DNA of 64,000 nucleotides, from the NCBI RefSeq assembly GCF_000715075.1, contig NC_134096.1, forward strand, positions 116,868,698 through 116,932,697. Reading direction: 5' to 3'. Within the stretch, counting starts at the first letter, position 1. Every line of letters starts with the position of its first letter. The translations under genes and the position numbers were made by a program. This DNA comes from Nicotiana tabacum. Lineage: Eukaryota; Streptophyta; Magnoliopsida; Solanales; Solanaceae. Under the pieces are notes generated by a model, which had not been told where the DNA came from, did no database searches, and was given only the letters and a program-made list of their open reading frames with translations. Positions 32,134 to 43,096 of the stretch are shown here, piece after piece.

Positions 32134-33280
32134 CCGTAAGATCTCTTCTGACATCATTTCTTCGATCTTTCCTAGATTCTGCCTGCACCGAAGTTAGTCG
32201 ATAGGTTGGCCCATTGAGGTCGTCCTCATCTGCTCGGACTTTGGCGCAATATGCATTATGTATTTCGTCCCAAGTCGTGGGGGGAGGGGGTGGGTACTTC
32301 ATAAGCCGACTCAATAACTTTCTTGTTTCCCTTGAATCATTTCTGCTCAACCCATTTTGGAAAGATGTGACGGCCATCCCTTCCGATACATTCGGTAAGG
32401 TCATTCTTACTCGGTTGAATCGGTCGAGAAAGTCCCTCAATCCCCCTCCCGACGACTGTATGATTGCGGATATGTCGTTTACTCTCGCCTCTGCCTTTTT
32501 GGCCCCAACATGGGCCGTTACGAACTTGTCAGCCATTTCTTCAAATGTTTTGATGGAACCCATGGGCATCTACGAATACCACGTTAATGCTCCTCCAGTG
32601 AGGGTCTCGCCAAATTATTTCAGCAAAATGAAGGATACTTGTTCTTTGGCGAGGTCATTGCCTTTCATCGCGGTGACATAGTGGGTCACATAGTCCTCGG
32701 GGTCGGTCATGCCGTCATATATTTTCAAGTAGGGCGGCATTTTGAACGTCTTTGGTATGGCATGTAGGGCGTCGTCGTCACTATATTGCTCCCCTACGAA
32801 CCGACCGGTGTTTCTCTTTGGCAAGAGCTTGGGAGGGCCCGATATTTTATCGACCCTTTCTTTGTGCTCTCTCATTTGGTCCCGAAGTAGCTTGTTCTCA
32901 TTTTCTATTTCCTCCATCCTTTTCAGAATGGACGTGAGAGCGTCATCACCTGCATTTCAAACAACATTGTGAGTAATACCTGCCATATGGAGGGCTTATA
33001 GAGGGCGCTGGTTAGCGTGTCAGTTAGCCAGGCCTCAAAGAGCTTCTTTATTGCTGGCGGCGCCTCCTCTACCGCGGATGTGGAGGCCGTCTTACCAAGA
33101 TATTTGTTTATGCTTCAGTGGGGAGGGGGGTGACCCACCTCGCCTAGGGGAGGGACTGGGCGTTGTTTCCTCATCCAATGCTTCAGAGCTCTCATGAATG
33201 ATGTTCATGAGGTTGGTTGGAAGGTCGCTCATTATTCTCGTTCTTTCTTCTATGTTACCTGCCATATTAGATCTATGTAT
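32117..33280 (-). pseudogene. T gag N-terminal and core part
   Basis: Tat gag on the minus strand. From about 33260 (MSDLPTNLMNIIHESSEAL-like) through a variable region to MEEIENENKLLRDQMREHKE (32917, coiled coil). The capsid core follows: FKMPPYLKIYDGMTDPEDYV, GSIKTFEEMADKFVTAHVGA, LRDFLDRFNRVRMTLPNV and TWDEIHNAYCAKVRADEDDL. Frame breaks occur near 32600 and upstream of 32917. The sequence stops at RRDLTG where the gypsy P fragment interrupts, and resumes at 30032. Confidence 0.88.
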
Positions 33281-33387
33281 GTAGAGAGAGAAAAAAGATT
33301 CTTGTTCTTGTTTTGTTGTTTATTTTTACGTTAGTGACCAGAGTCCGTTGTAGATCCAGAAGAAACTAAAAGAGTTAACTAGATAGT

Positions 33388-33404
33388 CCCCACAGACGGT
33401 GTCA
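33388..33404 (-). other. primer binding site of T
   Basis: On the minus strand tgacaccgtctgtgggga lies three bases inside the 5' LTR. It matches the TGGCGCCGTCTGTGGGGA form seen in Tat-lineage elements with a few changes. Confidence 0.75.
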
Positions 33405-33407
33405 AAT

Positions 33408-34098
33408 TGTTTGACCAAAAAGTATAACTTTCGGCTAAACTATTAAATTTATGTAATAACGGGTTAAATCTAGTTAATGATAATAATTATAGATGTGAAT
33501 CTTGAAAACGTGTGTGAGATGAGACATATCCAATGAAGTGTTGACAAAGATAAGCACAAAACGTTCATAAAGAATCAACAATAATGGAGATGTAACTAGC
33601 AATATATAGCAGTAAATGGCATTTAAGTAAATAGGAGGAATGATTCACCCAATAAAGGATGGATTGGACGAATGTTCCTCCTGACAATGATGAATGACAG
33701 ATAAATCCAAGGTTTGTTCGGACTATTCTCGGATTTGGTGTAAAAGTGTGGAATAATATGGGTAAGAATCTTGATAAAAAAGTAGTTTTTGTATCTTTAC
33801 AAGAGAGAATTTTCTTCTGAAAAGTATTCTTATCAAGTTAATATTACATGCCCTTTTTTCCTCCCCATCTTTCCTATTTATTTGAGACATGTATCTAACA
33901 AACCTTAATAGTACAAGTGCAGAGAATATTAGTATCCTATTTAAAAAACTAGTCGTTGTTGTTCTGTCAACGATGCTCGACCTCGGCCATTGTTGCCATC
34001 TTTACCATGAACCTCACTGCTCCCTGGCCGACCTCGACTGATTCTTTCCTTAATGCTGCATTACCCTAAATATTTTACGGTGAATTTTGACCTATACA
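33408..34098 (-). repeat. 5' LTR of T
   Basis: 691 bp, plus-strand TGTTTGACCAAAAAG to GACCTATACA, partner of 12672-13381. Followed by TTAAT (34099-34103). Confidence 0.93.
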
Positions 34099-34103
34099 TT
34101 AAT

Positions 34104-34815
34104 GTAATGGATATTCGTATAATAAAGTAGTAAGGAAACACAATAAAGAAACATATAGTTATTTCCTGAAGTCCAATAATGTTCTTTATATCCTCAATAA
34201 AGTAAGTCATGTATACCGGCTAGATTGCCACAAACAAAGGTTTCTAATGCCTTGAAATTCAGAAATACGACAAAGCCATAGTATTTCAAGATAGAAAAAT
34301 CAGACTGTTAGGGGAAGCCAATTGCTCCCCACTGGCACAACCTTGACATCCACAATATAGACACTCTATTACAACAACTTTCCTAAGGTGCTTGGGGACA
34401 TGACATGCACAAGTACTTGCAAAAAACTCATAAATACTATGAGTTGTTTCTTGATATTACATGCAGAGACGCTCATATCCAGGCTGCATGTCAAAACACA
34501 GGAAATATGAAATAATTAAATATAAGAAACAGACAGATTCTTACGATGTAGAGGATGTTGCCTTAAAACACCTTCTTCCACCTTTCAATCAGGTTGCGAT
34601 CTACATAATCTTGTTCCAAATAGAACTTATATAAAGCATGACTTATTTCACTGAAGTCTTATTATGCTCTTTATTCTGCATGTAGTATTTTTGTCCTCCT
34701 TTGTGTCAAGAATTATAGATTTATAGGTTGTTAACTTAGTAGTTAGTACATAACTTAATCAAACATAGTTTTCTAGCATAAAATTCTTCAAACTTACTGG
34801 AAAGTTAGCTTTTCA
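34104..34815. other. unassigned sequence between T and Y
   Basis: About 700 bp of AT-rich single-copy-looking DNA, continuing the sequence left of T at 12587-12666. No ORF over 60 codons and no family I recognise. A short inverted pair, aactcataaatactatgagtt (near 34427-34447), can form a hairpin. Confidence 0.6.
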
Positions 34816-34826
34816 AATTGTAGATT

Positions 34827-35580
34827 CTCAAACTTCGATGGAGCTTGGGAAGCAGGTAAAGAAGATGAAGAAATCTCAGGCGTCCAAGAAATCAGTTGAT
34901 AGGTTGAGGAGAGAGGTGACCAAGATAGAAGCAGCTGGTGAGCTTCCATTCGATTTGCTCATAGGGTCAGACCCACTAGCATCAGCAGCTCTAGCAGCAC
35001 CATCTGTTCCAGTGGCAGCAGCTGGCCAGTCTGAGGAGCCAAACATGCCTGCCGACACTGCTGAGGCGGTGCGACAGATGTTCACCCACCCCGTTACTCG
35101 GAGAGCCGAGAATGATGAGATCCAGTTAGAGGAGACTGAGGGCGGCGACGCTGCTATAGACACAACAACATAGGGAGTCCTCTTCACTCTTACCCCTCTT
35201 TATTCTTATTTTGTTAAGCATTGGGGACAATGCTTACTTTTCTTCGGGGGGAGGGGTGGAGTTTAGTGGATATTTGGATGATTTGACATTTGGTTTGTAA
35301 TAACTGGTAACATTTTCCTTTTAATTTTTATCATGTATAGATTCTCCTCTTTCTGTCTCTATTGATGTATATATTTTCTCTTTTCCTCTCTCATTATGTA
35401 CATTCATTATGCTTCCAGTAGCTTGCTTTGTAGCTTATTTATTTTATTTTCTTATTAGTCAATATTTAATTCAGTAGCTTCTTTTTAATCTAGTAGCTTC
35501 TTTTTATGTTTGAGTGGACAATAATCCTTTGATTTTCTTAATGCCACGGTTCTTTGCAAAGGTAGTTTTTGTGTGTTCAT
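34827..35580 (+). pseudogene. inverted C-terminal end of Athila ORF3 and its 3' region
   Basis: The plus-strand ORF 34838-35173 (MELGKQVKKMKKSQASKKSV, VDRLRREVTKIEAAGELPFD, AVRQMFTHPVTRRAENDEIQ, acidic end) is a Lys-rich coiled coil followed by an Ala/Pro-rich linker. It is followed by gcattggggacaatgctt and the purine-rich ggggggaggggtgga, typical of the stretch after the last Athila ORF. The minus-strand ORF3 at 36952-35585 ends exactly where this part is missing, so it reads as the same ORF inverted by a local rearrangement, or as a second copy in the opposite direction. No catalytic domain; role unknown. Confidence 0.65.
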
Positions 35581-35584
35581 GATT

Positions 35585-36952
35585 ATCTACTGATTCTCCA
35601 AAATCTTCTTCAATATATCCTCCACTGTCGGAGAAATCAGGGGTGCCGGGGTGGATGACTGTGCTGCAACAGCATTGGATAAGTCAGACAGCTTTGCAGT
35701 AGCTGTCTGCATCTAATTGTTGAGGCTCGCAAGTGTTTGGGAGACTCACAGTGCAGAAAGTGGATGAGTGGGCATAGGCACTGGCCTTAAAGTCGAAGTG
35801 GGGGGAACGGATGCTGAAGGCTCTGAAAAAAGAGGTGGAGGCATGGCAGTGGCACCGGTAGAAGGCACTTCTAAAGTAGAAGACATGTCGGCTGACACTG
35901 CAGCTACCATCGAAGGCTCATCAGACTGGCCTATGGTAGTAGTCGGCTAACCCTTTTTCTTTGGGTTTCTACCAACCGTCAAAGAATACCATGAGAAGGG
36001 ATTCTTCGCCCGCACCTTGGTATCAAAATACCTCGACTCTACCCCGGCATCCGTAAGGTACTCAGTGATAGTATTGGGATACGGGTAGGAGGTGTCACCT
36101 AGCCTGGCGACCAAAGACATGTTGGCTGACATCACGACACCCACATTGATTGGGTACCCAGCCATGATAGAGGCAACTAGCACTGCCTGCGAGATTGGGA
36201 GATTTGTTTCATTTCGACACGGGACAATTCTGCTACACATAAATGTCAGCCATCCCTTTGCCTCAAAATTTAGGGTGTTCCTCTTAATAGGAACCCCTGC
36301 TGTGATCCATAGCGGTGATGGTCTCAGAGCTGCCAGAATCTAAGATAGCCATGGGCGAGCTGCATCTCCCATAGCTAGCTTTTCCAAGTATTTAACCGGC
36401 TCAACATCCTCCAACCCTAAATATGTGTTCAAGGTACTCTGGTCAAACCTCACTTTCCGATTCCTCACTTTCGCCACTTTGGTCCCCTTTTTTATTTGCG
36501 CCACATTGGTGCAAAATTCCCGGACTAGGTATTCTTTGGCATCTACCACACTTTGAGTGATCCATGTCCACCCCTTCCGCTCCCGAAATTATCTCAACAC
36601 CGCCGGGTTGTATTTACCAAGATCTTTCAACGAAGAACTGACGCTCAAGAGTGAACGATCTCGACGGCCACCACTCTCGGAAACCATTGAATGCAGTTAG
36701 ACTGACGAACCTATCTTCCCAAATTTCTTTATTCTTTGACCTCTCAAGGCCGGCAACTCTGGTATCACCCCCTCGGCCATCATCCGTAATCTCATCCACA
36801 TCCACTGTAGTAGTTGGTGCATCGGGGGCATTTGTAGATGAAGGCTCCGAAGCCTGACTGTTACCTTCTGACCCCTCAGAAGTGCTCTCAGAAGAGGTAG
36901 GCTTGTTTCTCAGTTGGTATCTGTCTTGAAGCGGTTGTGGTTTTGATTGCAT
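35585..36952 (-). pseudogene. Athila third ORF (putative plant transposon protein-like)
   Basis: Minus-strand ORF in the env-like position downstream of pol. Pieces 36952-36614, 36549-36340 and 36240-35947 form one protein broken by frame changes: a polar Ser/Thr-rich N-terminus (DRYQLRNKPTSSE), RFVSLTAFNGFREWWPSRSF, VREFCTNVAQIKKGTKVAKV, FDQSTLNTYLGLEDVEPVKY, NEPISQAVLVASIMAGYPIN-type sequence, NTITEYLTDAGVESRYFDTK, and a Ser/Pro/Thr-rich tail to about 35600. This arrangement resembles the 'putative plant transposon protein' domain of Athila ORFs. I see no signal peptide or membrane segment, so it is not a convincing envelope protein. Decayed. Confidence 0.7.
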
Positions 36953-36959
36953 AGCAGGC

Positions 36960-38430
36960 TATGATTGCACTTGGTCGCCCTCCGATGCTTCCCTAGATGG
37001 GGCATATGAACTTGACTCGGAGGGCTCCGGCTGTCTACTTTGGCCTGCTATGACTTTCTTACCGATTATTCTTTAGAGGGCGAGGGGTAAATTGCTTTTG
37101 CCTTTGCCTCTGGAAGGTTCACCCTTCCCCTTTGATGTATCACCACAACCATAGGATCTAATAATTTTCTACAACAAACAACAGTAGGAGTCAGTTCTAA
37201 TTCAATTGTAGATAAAAAGAAAGTCACAGAACAAAATATGTTGCAGGGTAAGGAAATGCAATCAGCACAATTGCTTGTGCGGCCGCAGGTTGGGTTGTGC
37301 GGACCGTACAATTTGAAAGTGCGGTTGCAGAGATGAAATTGCGATCCGCATAATTTTTAGTGCGACCACACATTTGTAGTACAGACAACACATTTTTGAG
37401 TACGGCCGCACAATGAATACCTTAAAAATGGCAACTCTCTGAAGACAAATAATGCCTCGATCTGTGGCCGCACACATTGTTCTGCGGCCGCGATTGAATT
37501 TTTGCGGACTGCACAATTTCAAGTGCGGTCTGCACTTTTGCCTAAACAAATGCCCTAAGCACGTAATTCTGCGAACCGCGCAATTCCTTGTACGTACGCA
37601 CATTTTAAAATTAAATCGGGCACATTCCTAAAGGGTTACAATCTTTTACACAAATTGGGCATGGTAGTAGCAATTAAACATGATAAACTAAATACCCATT
37701 CTCCAAATAGCAACTAGGAGTTTACCTAACACAAATTACACCCCTCATAGATATGAAATTGACAAATGGTCTAAAATAACTAATAAATTATAAACTAAGA
37801 AAATTGACGAATTTTAGAAATGATTTTAACATACCAGTGATGAAGTGGTGTTAAGGAATGATCAAAGATTCTCAATTAAGTGGCAGATAATTGATTCAGT
37901 AGTGTGCACGATTTTAGCCTTTGTTTTAATTTCTCAGAGAGTGTAAAGTCTCAACATCAGCCTTGGGGCTACTATTTATACTATACGGGATTGGCTAAGG
38001 GTTCAAGAGACGAGTGCAGCCGCATAATTCCTTCTGCAATCCGCACTCTGTGACATGTTGTTCAATTTCCCTCTGTTGATCTGCGGTCCGCATAATTATG
38101 TGAGCGACTGCAAGTTTGGTGCGAACCGCAGATTTCCTTGTGCGGCCGCACTTTGACCATTTCTCTGACAGACAAACTTCAGAGAGTTTGCAATTTTCCA
38201 TCTGAGTTTGTGCGGTCCGCACAAGAATTGTTCGACCGCAGTTGACTTCTTCTATAGCATTCAAAATTGTGCGGTCCGCACTTTTTCCATACTTAGCCAG
38301 ATTTTCTGAGCACATTTCCTTCAACACACTTCAAAACCAGTTTGCACAAAATAAGACCTATCTAAAGAAAAAGAAACATGGGTTGCCTCCCAAGAAGTGC
38401 CTGATTTAATGTCGCGACACGACGCAGATT
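36960..38430. repeat. Y spacer with TGCGGNCCGCA-type repeats
   Basis: Region between pol and ORF3 of Y without a coding domain. Two blocks (37255-37600 and 38010-38290) are studded with near-palindromic 10-11-mers such as tgcggccgca, tgcggtccgca, tgcggaccgt and tgcgaaccgca. The same motif fills part of the Y LTR. ORFs at 37066-37603 and 37995-38327 are by-products of this repetition. Confidence 0.7.
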
Positions 38431-38671
38431 ACCATCATTTGAAATGAATTACCGCCACGACGTGGCCATCACCAACCTTTCCCAGATAATGCTTCACCCG
38501 GTGACCATTGACTCTAAACACCTCATCATTTTTATTCTTCAAGTCCAAAGTACCAAAGGGTGTCACAGCCACAACCTCAATCAGGCCACTCCATTTAGAC
38601 TTTAACTTTCCGGAAAACATCCGTAACCGCGAATTGAACAACACAAGATCACCCTCTTTAAACTTTTTGTT

Positions 38672-39355
38672 TCAAATGCACTTGTCATGAAGATATTTTA
38701 TCTTCTCTTTGTATAAGGACGAACTTGTGTATGTATGATACTGGAACTCATCCAACTCGTTCAAATGTGCCACCCTTAATTTGGCAGCGACATCCCACTC
38801 AAGATTCAACTTCTTTAAAGCCCACATGGCTTTGTGCTCAAGTTCCACCGGAAGATGACAGGCTTTTCTGAACACTAACCGGTATATAGACATTCCGATA
38901 GGTGTTTTGTAAGCCGTCCTATAAGCCCATAAATCATCATCAAGTTTCTTGGACCAATTCGTCCGGTTAGCATTCACAGTTTTGGAAAAAATACTCTTTA
39001 TCTCCCAGTTGGAGACTTCCACTTGATCGCTAGCTTGGGGGTGATAGTGAGTCATAACTTTATGAGTGACACCATACTTTCTAAGCAAGGTGTCAAAAGC
39101 TTTGTTGCAAAAATGCGACTCCCCATCGCTTATGATAGCCCGCGGAGTACCAAATCTTGTGAAGATGTTCTTCTTCAAAAATTCCACCACACTTCTTGCT
39201 TCATTGTCGGATAGAGCAACGGCCTCAACCCATTTAGACACATAATCAAGCGCGACCAAGATGTAGGTGTTTTCACAAGAACTCACAAAAGGTCCCATGA
39301 AGTCAATACCCCACACATCGAAAATATCAATCTCCAAAATGGTGGTGAGGGGCAT
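38672..39355 (-). pseudogene. Y integrase core
   Basis: Catalytic core of the Athila integrase, open for 227 codons. First Asp region [20 protein letters not shown], second Asp in [18 protein letters not shown] (Gly-Gly usually, here Gly-Glu), catalytic Glu in [17 protein letters not shown], then the C-terminal domain ([39 protein letters not shown]). It joins the preceding zinc finger ORF (40471-39356) across one stop at 39356-39358. Downstream, 38644-38435 holds the end of the polyprotein (LRMFSGKLKSKWSGLIEVVA). All three catalytic residues are present, but the polyprotein is broken. Confidence 0.9.
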
Positions 39356-40471
39356 TTAATTTTTCTTTGAGATTCCACCGTCCCTTTGACATTCATCACA
39401 ACGCTCAAATAGATCACTTACATCCTTGTAAAGAGTGGGCCAATAGAAATCGCAACTTAGCACTTTGGCCGTCATTCTAACTCCACCAGGGAGACCACCA
39501 TACGGCAAAGAATGACAAGCCCCAAGAATTTCAACTTGTTCCTTCTCCGGTACACATCTTATTATCACGCCATCCGTATAAATCCGAAAAAGATACGGTT
39601 CATCCCAATAATAGTCTTGACAATCCCGTTTGAGCTTCTTCCTTTGGTTTGAAGAGAACACATCCGGGGTGATCCCACTTACAAGAAAATTTGCTAGATC
39701 CACGAACCATGGCACCTCTTTCCCTGAAATGGCTAAGAGTTGCTCATCGGGGAAGGAGTCATTGATTTCAAGGCCATCATGCGACCTCTCCTCCTCCTCC
39801 AAATGAGACAAGTGGTCCGCCACTTGGTTTTCACTTCCTTTTCGGTCTTGGATGTCTATGTCAAACTCTTGCAACAAAAGCACCCATCTCATCAACCGGG
39901 CATTGGAATCTTTCTTGCTTATAAGGTAACAAAGTGCCGCATGATCAGTGTGGATAATTACTTTTGCACCCATCAAGTGCGGGCGGAACTTCTCAATAGC
40001 AAACACAATGGCAGGGTGCTCTTTTTCAGTCACAGTGTAATTGACTTGGGCATCATTTATGGTCTTACTAGCATAATAGACCGGATGAAAGATCATGTTG
40101 ATACATTGCCCCAAAACTGCTCCAACCGCCACATCACTAGCATAACACATGAGCTCAAAAGGAATTCTCAAATTCGGGGCGGTGATCATGGGAGTAGTTG
40201 TCAACTTGAACTTGAGAAATTCAAATGCTCTCATGCAATCATCATTGAAGTGAAATTTAGCATATTTCTCCAAAGTCTTGCACAATGGGTTCACCACCTT
40301 GGAAAAATCCTTTATGAAACACCGATAGAACCCCGCATGACCCAAGAAATGTCTCACGCCCTTCACGTATGTTGGAGGTGGAAGTTTAGAAATCACCTCT
40401 ATTTTTGCCTTGTCGACCTCTATTCCCTTCTTTGAAATATTGTGTCCAAGGACAATACCCTCCTTGACCAT
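39356..40471 (-). pseudogene. Y RT C-terminus, RNase H and integrase zinc finger
   Basis: 371 open codons. RT thumb/connection: [20 protein letters not shown] and [20 protein letters not shown]. RNase [16 protein letters not shown] (first Asp), [20 protein letters not shown] (Glu), [20 protein letters not shown] (Asp) and VADHLSHLE (Asp). Integrase HHCC finger: [20 protein letters not shown] and [11 protein letters not shown], where the second His (GGHFGG usually) is replaced. A large plus-strand ORF at 39740-40435 is its antisense and not a gene. Confidence 0.9.
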
Positions 40472-40559
40472 GAAATGGCATTTCTCCTAATTCAATACCA
40501 AGTTCGTTTCTTTACACCTTGCCAAAACCTTATCCAAATTTGCCAAGAAATCATCAAAG

Positions 40560-41040
40560 GAATCCCCGACTACCGAAAAGTCATCCATGAAGACTTCAAG
40601 GTAGTCCTCTACCATATCCGTATTGATCTCTATCATACACCGTTAAAAAGTTTCCGGTGCATTGCATAAGCCAAATGGCATCCGCTTGAAAGCAAAAGTG
40701 CCATAGGGACAAGTGAAGGTTGTTTTCTCTTGATATTCCGGGGAAATAAGGATTTGATTGTAGCCCGAATATCCATCTAGAAAGTAATAGAACGCTCGGC
40801 CGGCCAACCTATCAAGCATTTGGTTAAGAAAGGGTAGTGAGAAATGGTCTTTCCTTGTGACTTTGTTTAGCTTCTGATAGTCCATACACACTCTACACCT
40901 GGTCACCGTTCTTGTTGGAATCAACTTGTTCTTATCATTGGTGACCACAGTTATGCCCCCTTCTTCGGAACACATTGCACCGGAGAAGTCTACAAACTGT
41001 TAGAAATGGGGTAGACAACCCCGACATCTAACCACTTAAT
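40560..41040 (-). pseudogene. Y reverse transcriptase N-terminal part
   Basis: Athila RT fingers and palm. The ORF 40975-40643 reads TRCRVCMDYQKLNKVTRKDH, FLNQMLDRLAGRAFYYFLDG, YSGYNQILISPEYQEKTTFT and AFKRMPFGLCNAPETF, with stops after it. The catalytic motif follows in the next stretch as VFMDDFSVVGDSFDDFLANL (FMDD, about 40592-40581), before ORF 40471. FMDD is the normal form in Athila. Upstream at 41000 the conserved VVPKKGG-like entry is damaged. Confidence 0.88.
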
Positions 41041-41226
41041 GATCTCCTTTTTTATCACGTATTGCATGGCTTCATTGAGTCTCATTTAATGTTTAATGGA
41101 GGGTTTGCCATCCTCCTCCAAGTTAATCTTGTGCATGCAAAATGTGGGGCTTATTCCCCGAATATCTGCCAAAGTCCATCCAATAGCTTTCTTCCTCTTG
41201 TGGAGCACCGCCAATGTAGAGTCAAC

Positions 41227-42390
41227 CTACACGTTAGTCAAATAAGAGGAAAGAATAACCGATAAAGTAGAGCAAGGGCCAAGGAATTCATATCTGAGAT
41301 ATGGAGGCAATGGATTCAACTCCAAGATAGGAGGCACTTCAATTGAAGGCTTTGTTGGAGGAGTTTTCCTATTTTTGAGATCCAAGGAAAGTTTCTGAGG
41401 TGCATAATTGTATGACCCCGTCCCTTGCAAAGAATTGACACTTTCTATGAAGCCATCCATTTCATCATCATCAAAATTTAGCAAAACAGCCTCCAACATG
41501 TCACCCACATTAATCGTGACACTTGTATCATCAATAATCAAATCGGTCACCAAGTCCACGAACGAACACACTTTATTTATATTCGGTTGCCTCATAGATT
41601 TGCACATGTGAAACACCACCTTTTCATCACCTGAAAAGTGAGTTCACCGACTTCCACATCAACAAGAGCCTTTCCCGTAAAAAGGTCTACCAAGAATAAT
41701 CGGCACCTCATAGTCCACTTCAAAATTAAGAATCACAAAATCCGCTGGGAGAATGAACTTGTCAACCCGAACCAATACATCCTCAATTATCCCCAACGGT
41801 CTCTTCATTGTACGGTCGGCCATTTATAATCTCATAGATGTGGGTCTTGGTTGCCCAATTCCCAATGTTTTGAAAACCGAATAGGGCATCAAGTTGATAC
41901 TCACCCCAAGGTCATAGAGAGATTTTGCAAATTCGGCACTTCCAATGGTACAAGGAATCGTGAAAGCGTTGGGATCCTCCAACTTGGGAGCCATTGAATG
42001 CACAATTGCACTCACTTGATGAGTCATTTTTATAGTTTCAAAATTCATTGATCGCTTCTTTGTCACTAAGTCTTTCATAAACTTTGCATAACCGGGCATT
42101 TGCTTCAAGGCTTCAACTAATGGCACGTTGATAGATAGGCTCTTCATCATGTCAATGAACTTTTTGAATTGATTCTCGCCATTTTGCTTGGTGAGCCTTT
42201 GAGGATATGGAGGAGGAGGCCTAGGCATTGGTGCCTTAGACTTTTGCACTACCGGTTCCGATATATCAAGATTGTAATCCCTATACGGGTTCACTTCCTC
42301 TTGAGCTTCCTCCTCATTATCATCAATATCAATCCGCACTTCCTCATTTGCTTTCACCACATTGTTCAGGATCTCATCTTCTTGAACCAC
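41227..42390 (-). pseudogene. Y protease region
   Basis: The ORF 42390-41824 carries a Pro-rich linker (APMPRPPPPYPQRL), the conserved MKSLSINVPLVEALKQMPGY and ITKKRSMNFETIK-type stretch, and the retropepsin active-site region CTIGSAEFAKSLYDLGVSIN, then LMPYSVFKTLGIGQPRPT. The active-site loop is DLGVS, the Athila form of D(S/L)GAS. A frame break near 41824 leads to 41619-41227, the protease to RT linker (VNVGDMLEAVLLNFDDDEMD, LSLDLKNRKTPPTKPSIEVP, LKPLPPYLRYEFLG-like end). Inactive through frame breaks. Confidence 0.85.
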
Positions 42391-43096
42391 TTGCTCATCA
42401 TCTACAAGCTTCTGTTGATTCGAGGTGGGTGCATCCCCACCTTTTCCACTCTTGTAGTAACGGCCATGGCATGTCCCGTGTTGTTTCCACCCTTTGGGTT
42501 CACCACCGTGTCACTTGGTAGTGCCCCCTTAGGACGAATGTTTAGGGCTTGAGAGATTTGCCCCATTTGGACTTCCAAGTTTTAGATAGATGTATTGTGA
42601 GAGGCAAGTTGGGTATCGGAGTCGGTATTTTTCTCCATCATTCGCTTAAACATGTTCTCAATTTGTCCCATCTCATTGTTGGAAGAATTTGGACCATGGG
42701 AAGGATAAGGAGGCGGGTTGCTCAGTTGTTGATACATCGGGGGCCTTTGAAAACCCGACCCCCGATTGCCTTGAATATTGTTCCATCCCCCTTGGTTATT
42801 GCCTCTCCAATATTCTTGATTATTGCCACTCCAATTACTTTGTTATTACCACCACTCCAATTTCCTTGAGTATTGTTACTATTCCAATTCTCTTGATTGT
42901 TGCCACCATTCCAATTACCTTGGTTGTTAGAATTTCAATTCCCTTGATTACCTTGAGGTCACCATTGTTGTTGATTCGAGCCTTGAGAGTTTTTTTTTTG
43001 CCCTTGAAAGTTGTTCACATATAGCACTTCCTCCTCTTATTCATTGTAAGATTCATCTTGATCAAACCCACTATCTTCTTGCACATAATTCTCCAC
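42391..43096 (-). pseudogene. Y gag to protease linker, Gln/Asn-rich
   Basis: Minus-strand region between the gag core and the protease. It has repeats of a GN(N)QGNWNGG type around 42780-42960 (Asn/Gln/Gly-rich, spelled by ccaattaccttggttgtt-like units), then a helical piece with Met and Gln. Plus-strand ORFs at 42169-42869 and 42689-43024 are antisense. Frame breaks and stops are common; no zinc knuckle is evident. Confidence 0.6.

Larger units (their letters stand above)
12672..34098 (-). mobile_element. Tat-lineage gypsy element T with nested insertions
   Basis: A 21.4-kb unit bounded by two related LTRs (12672-13381 and 33408-34098) and a 5-bp duplication TTAAT. Its orientation is minus: primer site next to the right LTR, gag at 33280-29818, protease at about 29620-28906, RT/RNase H/integrase at 20770-17657, 60-bp tandem array, antisense gene, polypurine tract and 3' LTR on the left. 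The second RNase H of archaeal type (TNNEAEYEAVIAG) and an extra antisense ORF between pol and the 3' LTR are known marks of Tat/Retand-like elements. V, W and a rearranged gypsy fragment were inserted later. LTR divergence is visible (roughly several percent), so it is not recent. Confidence 0.93.

Noticed and set aside
34827..36952. host gene or integrated pararetrovirus
   Set aside because: Considered because the ORFs lack RT motifs, but position after Athila pol and the typical tail sequence fit the third Athila ORF. No movement or coat protein features seen.
39740..40435. 231-codon plus-strand ORF
   Set aside because: Exactly antisense to Athila RT/RNase H, whose motifs are clear on the minus strand.
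42169..43024. overlapping plus-strand ORFs
   Set aside because: Antisense to the Asn/Gln-rich linker and protease of Y; repetitive translation only.
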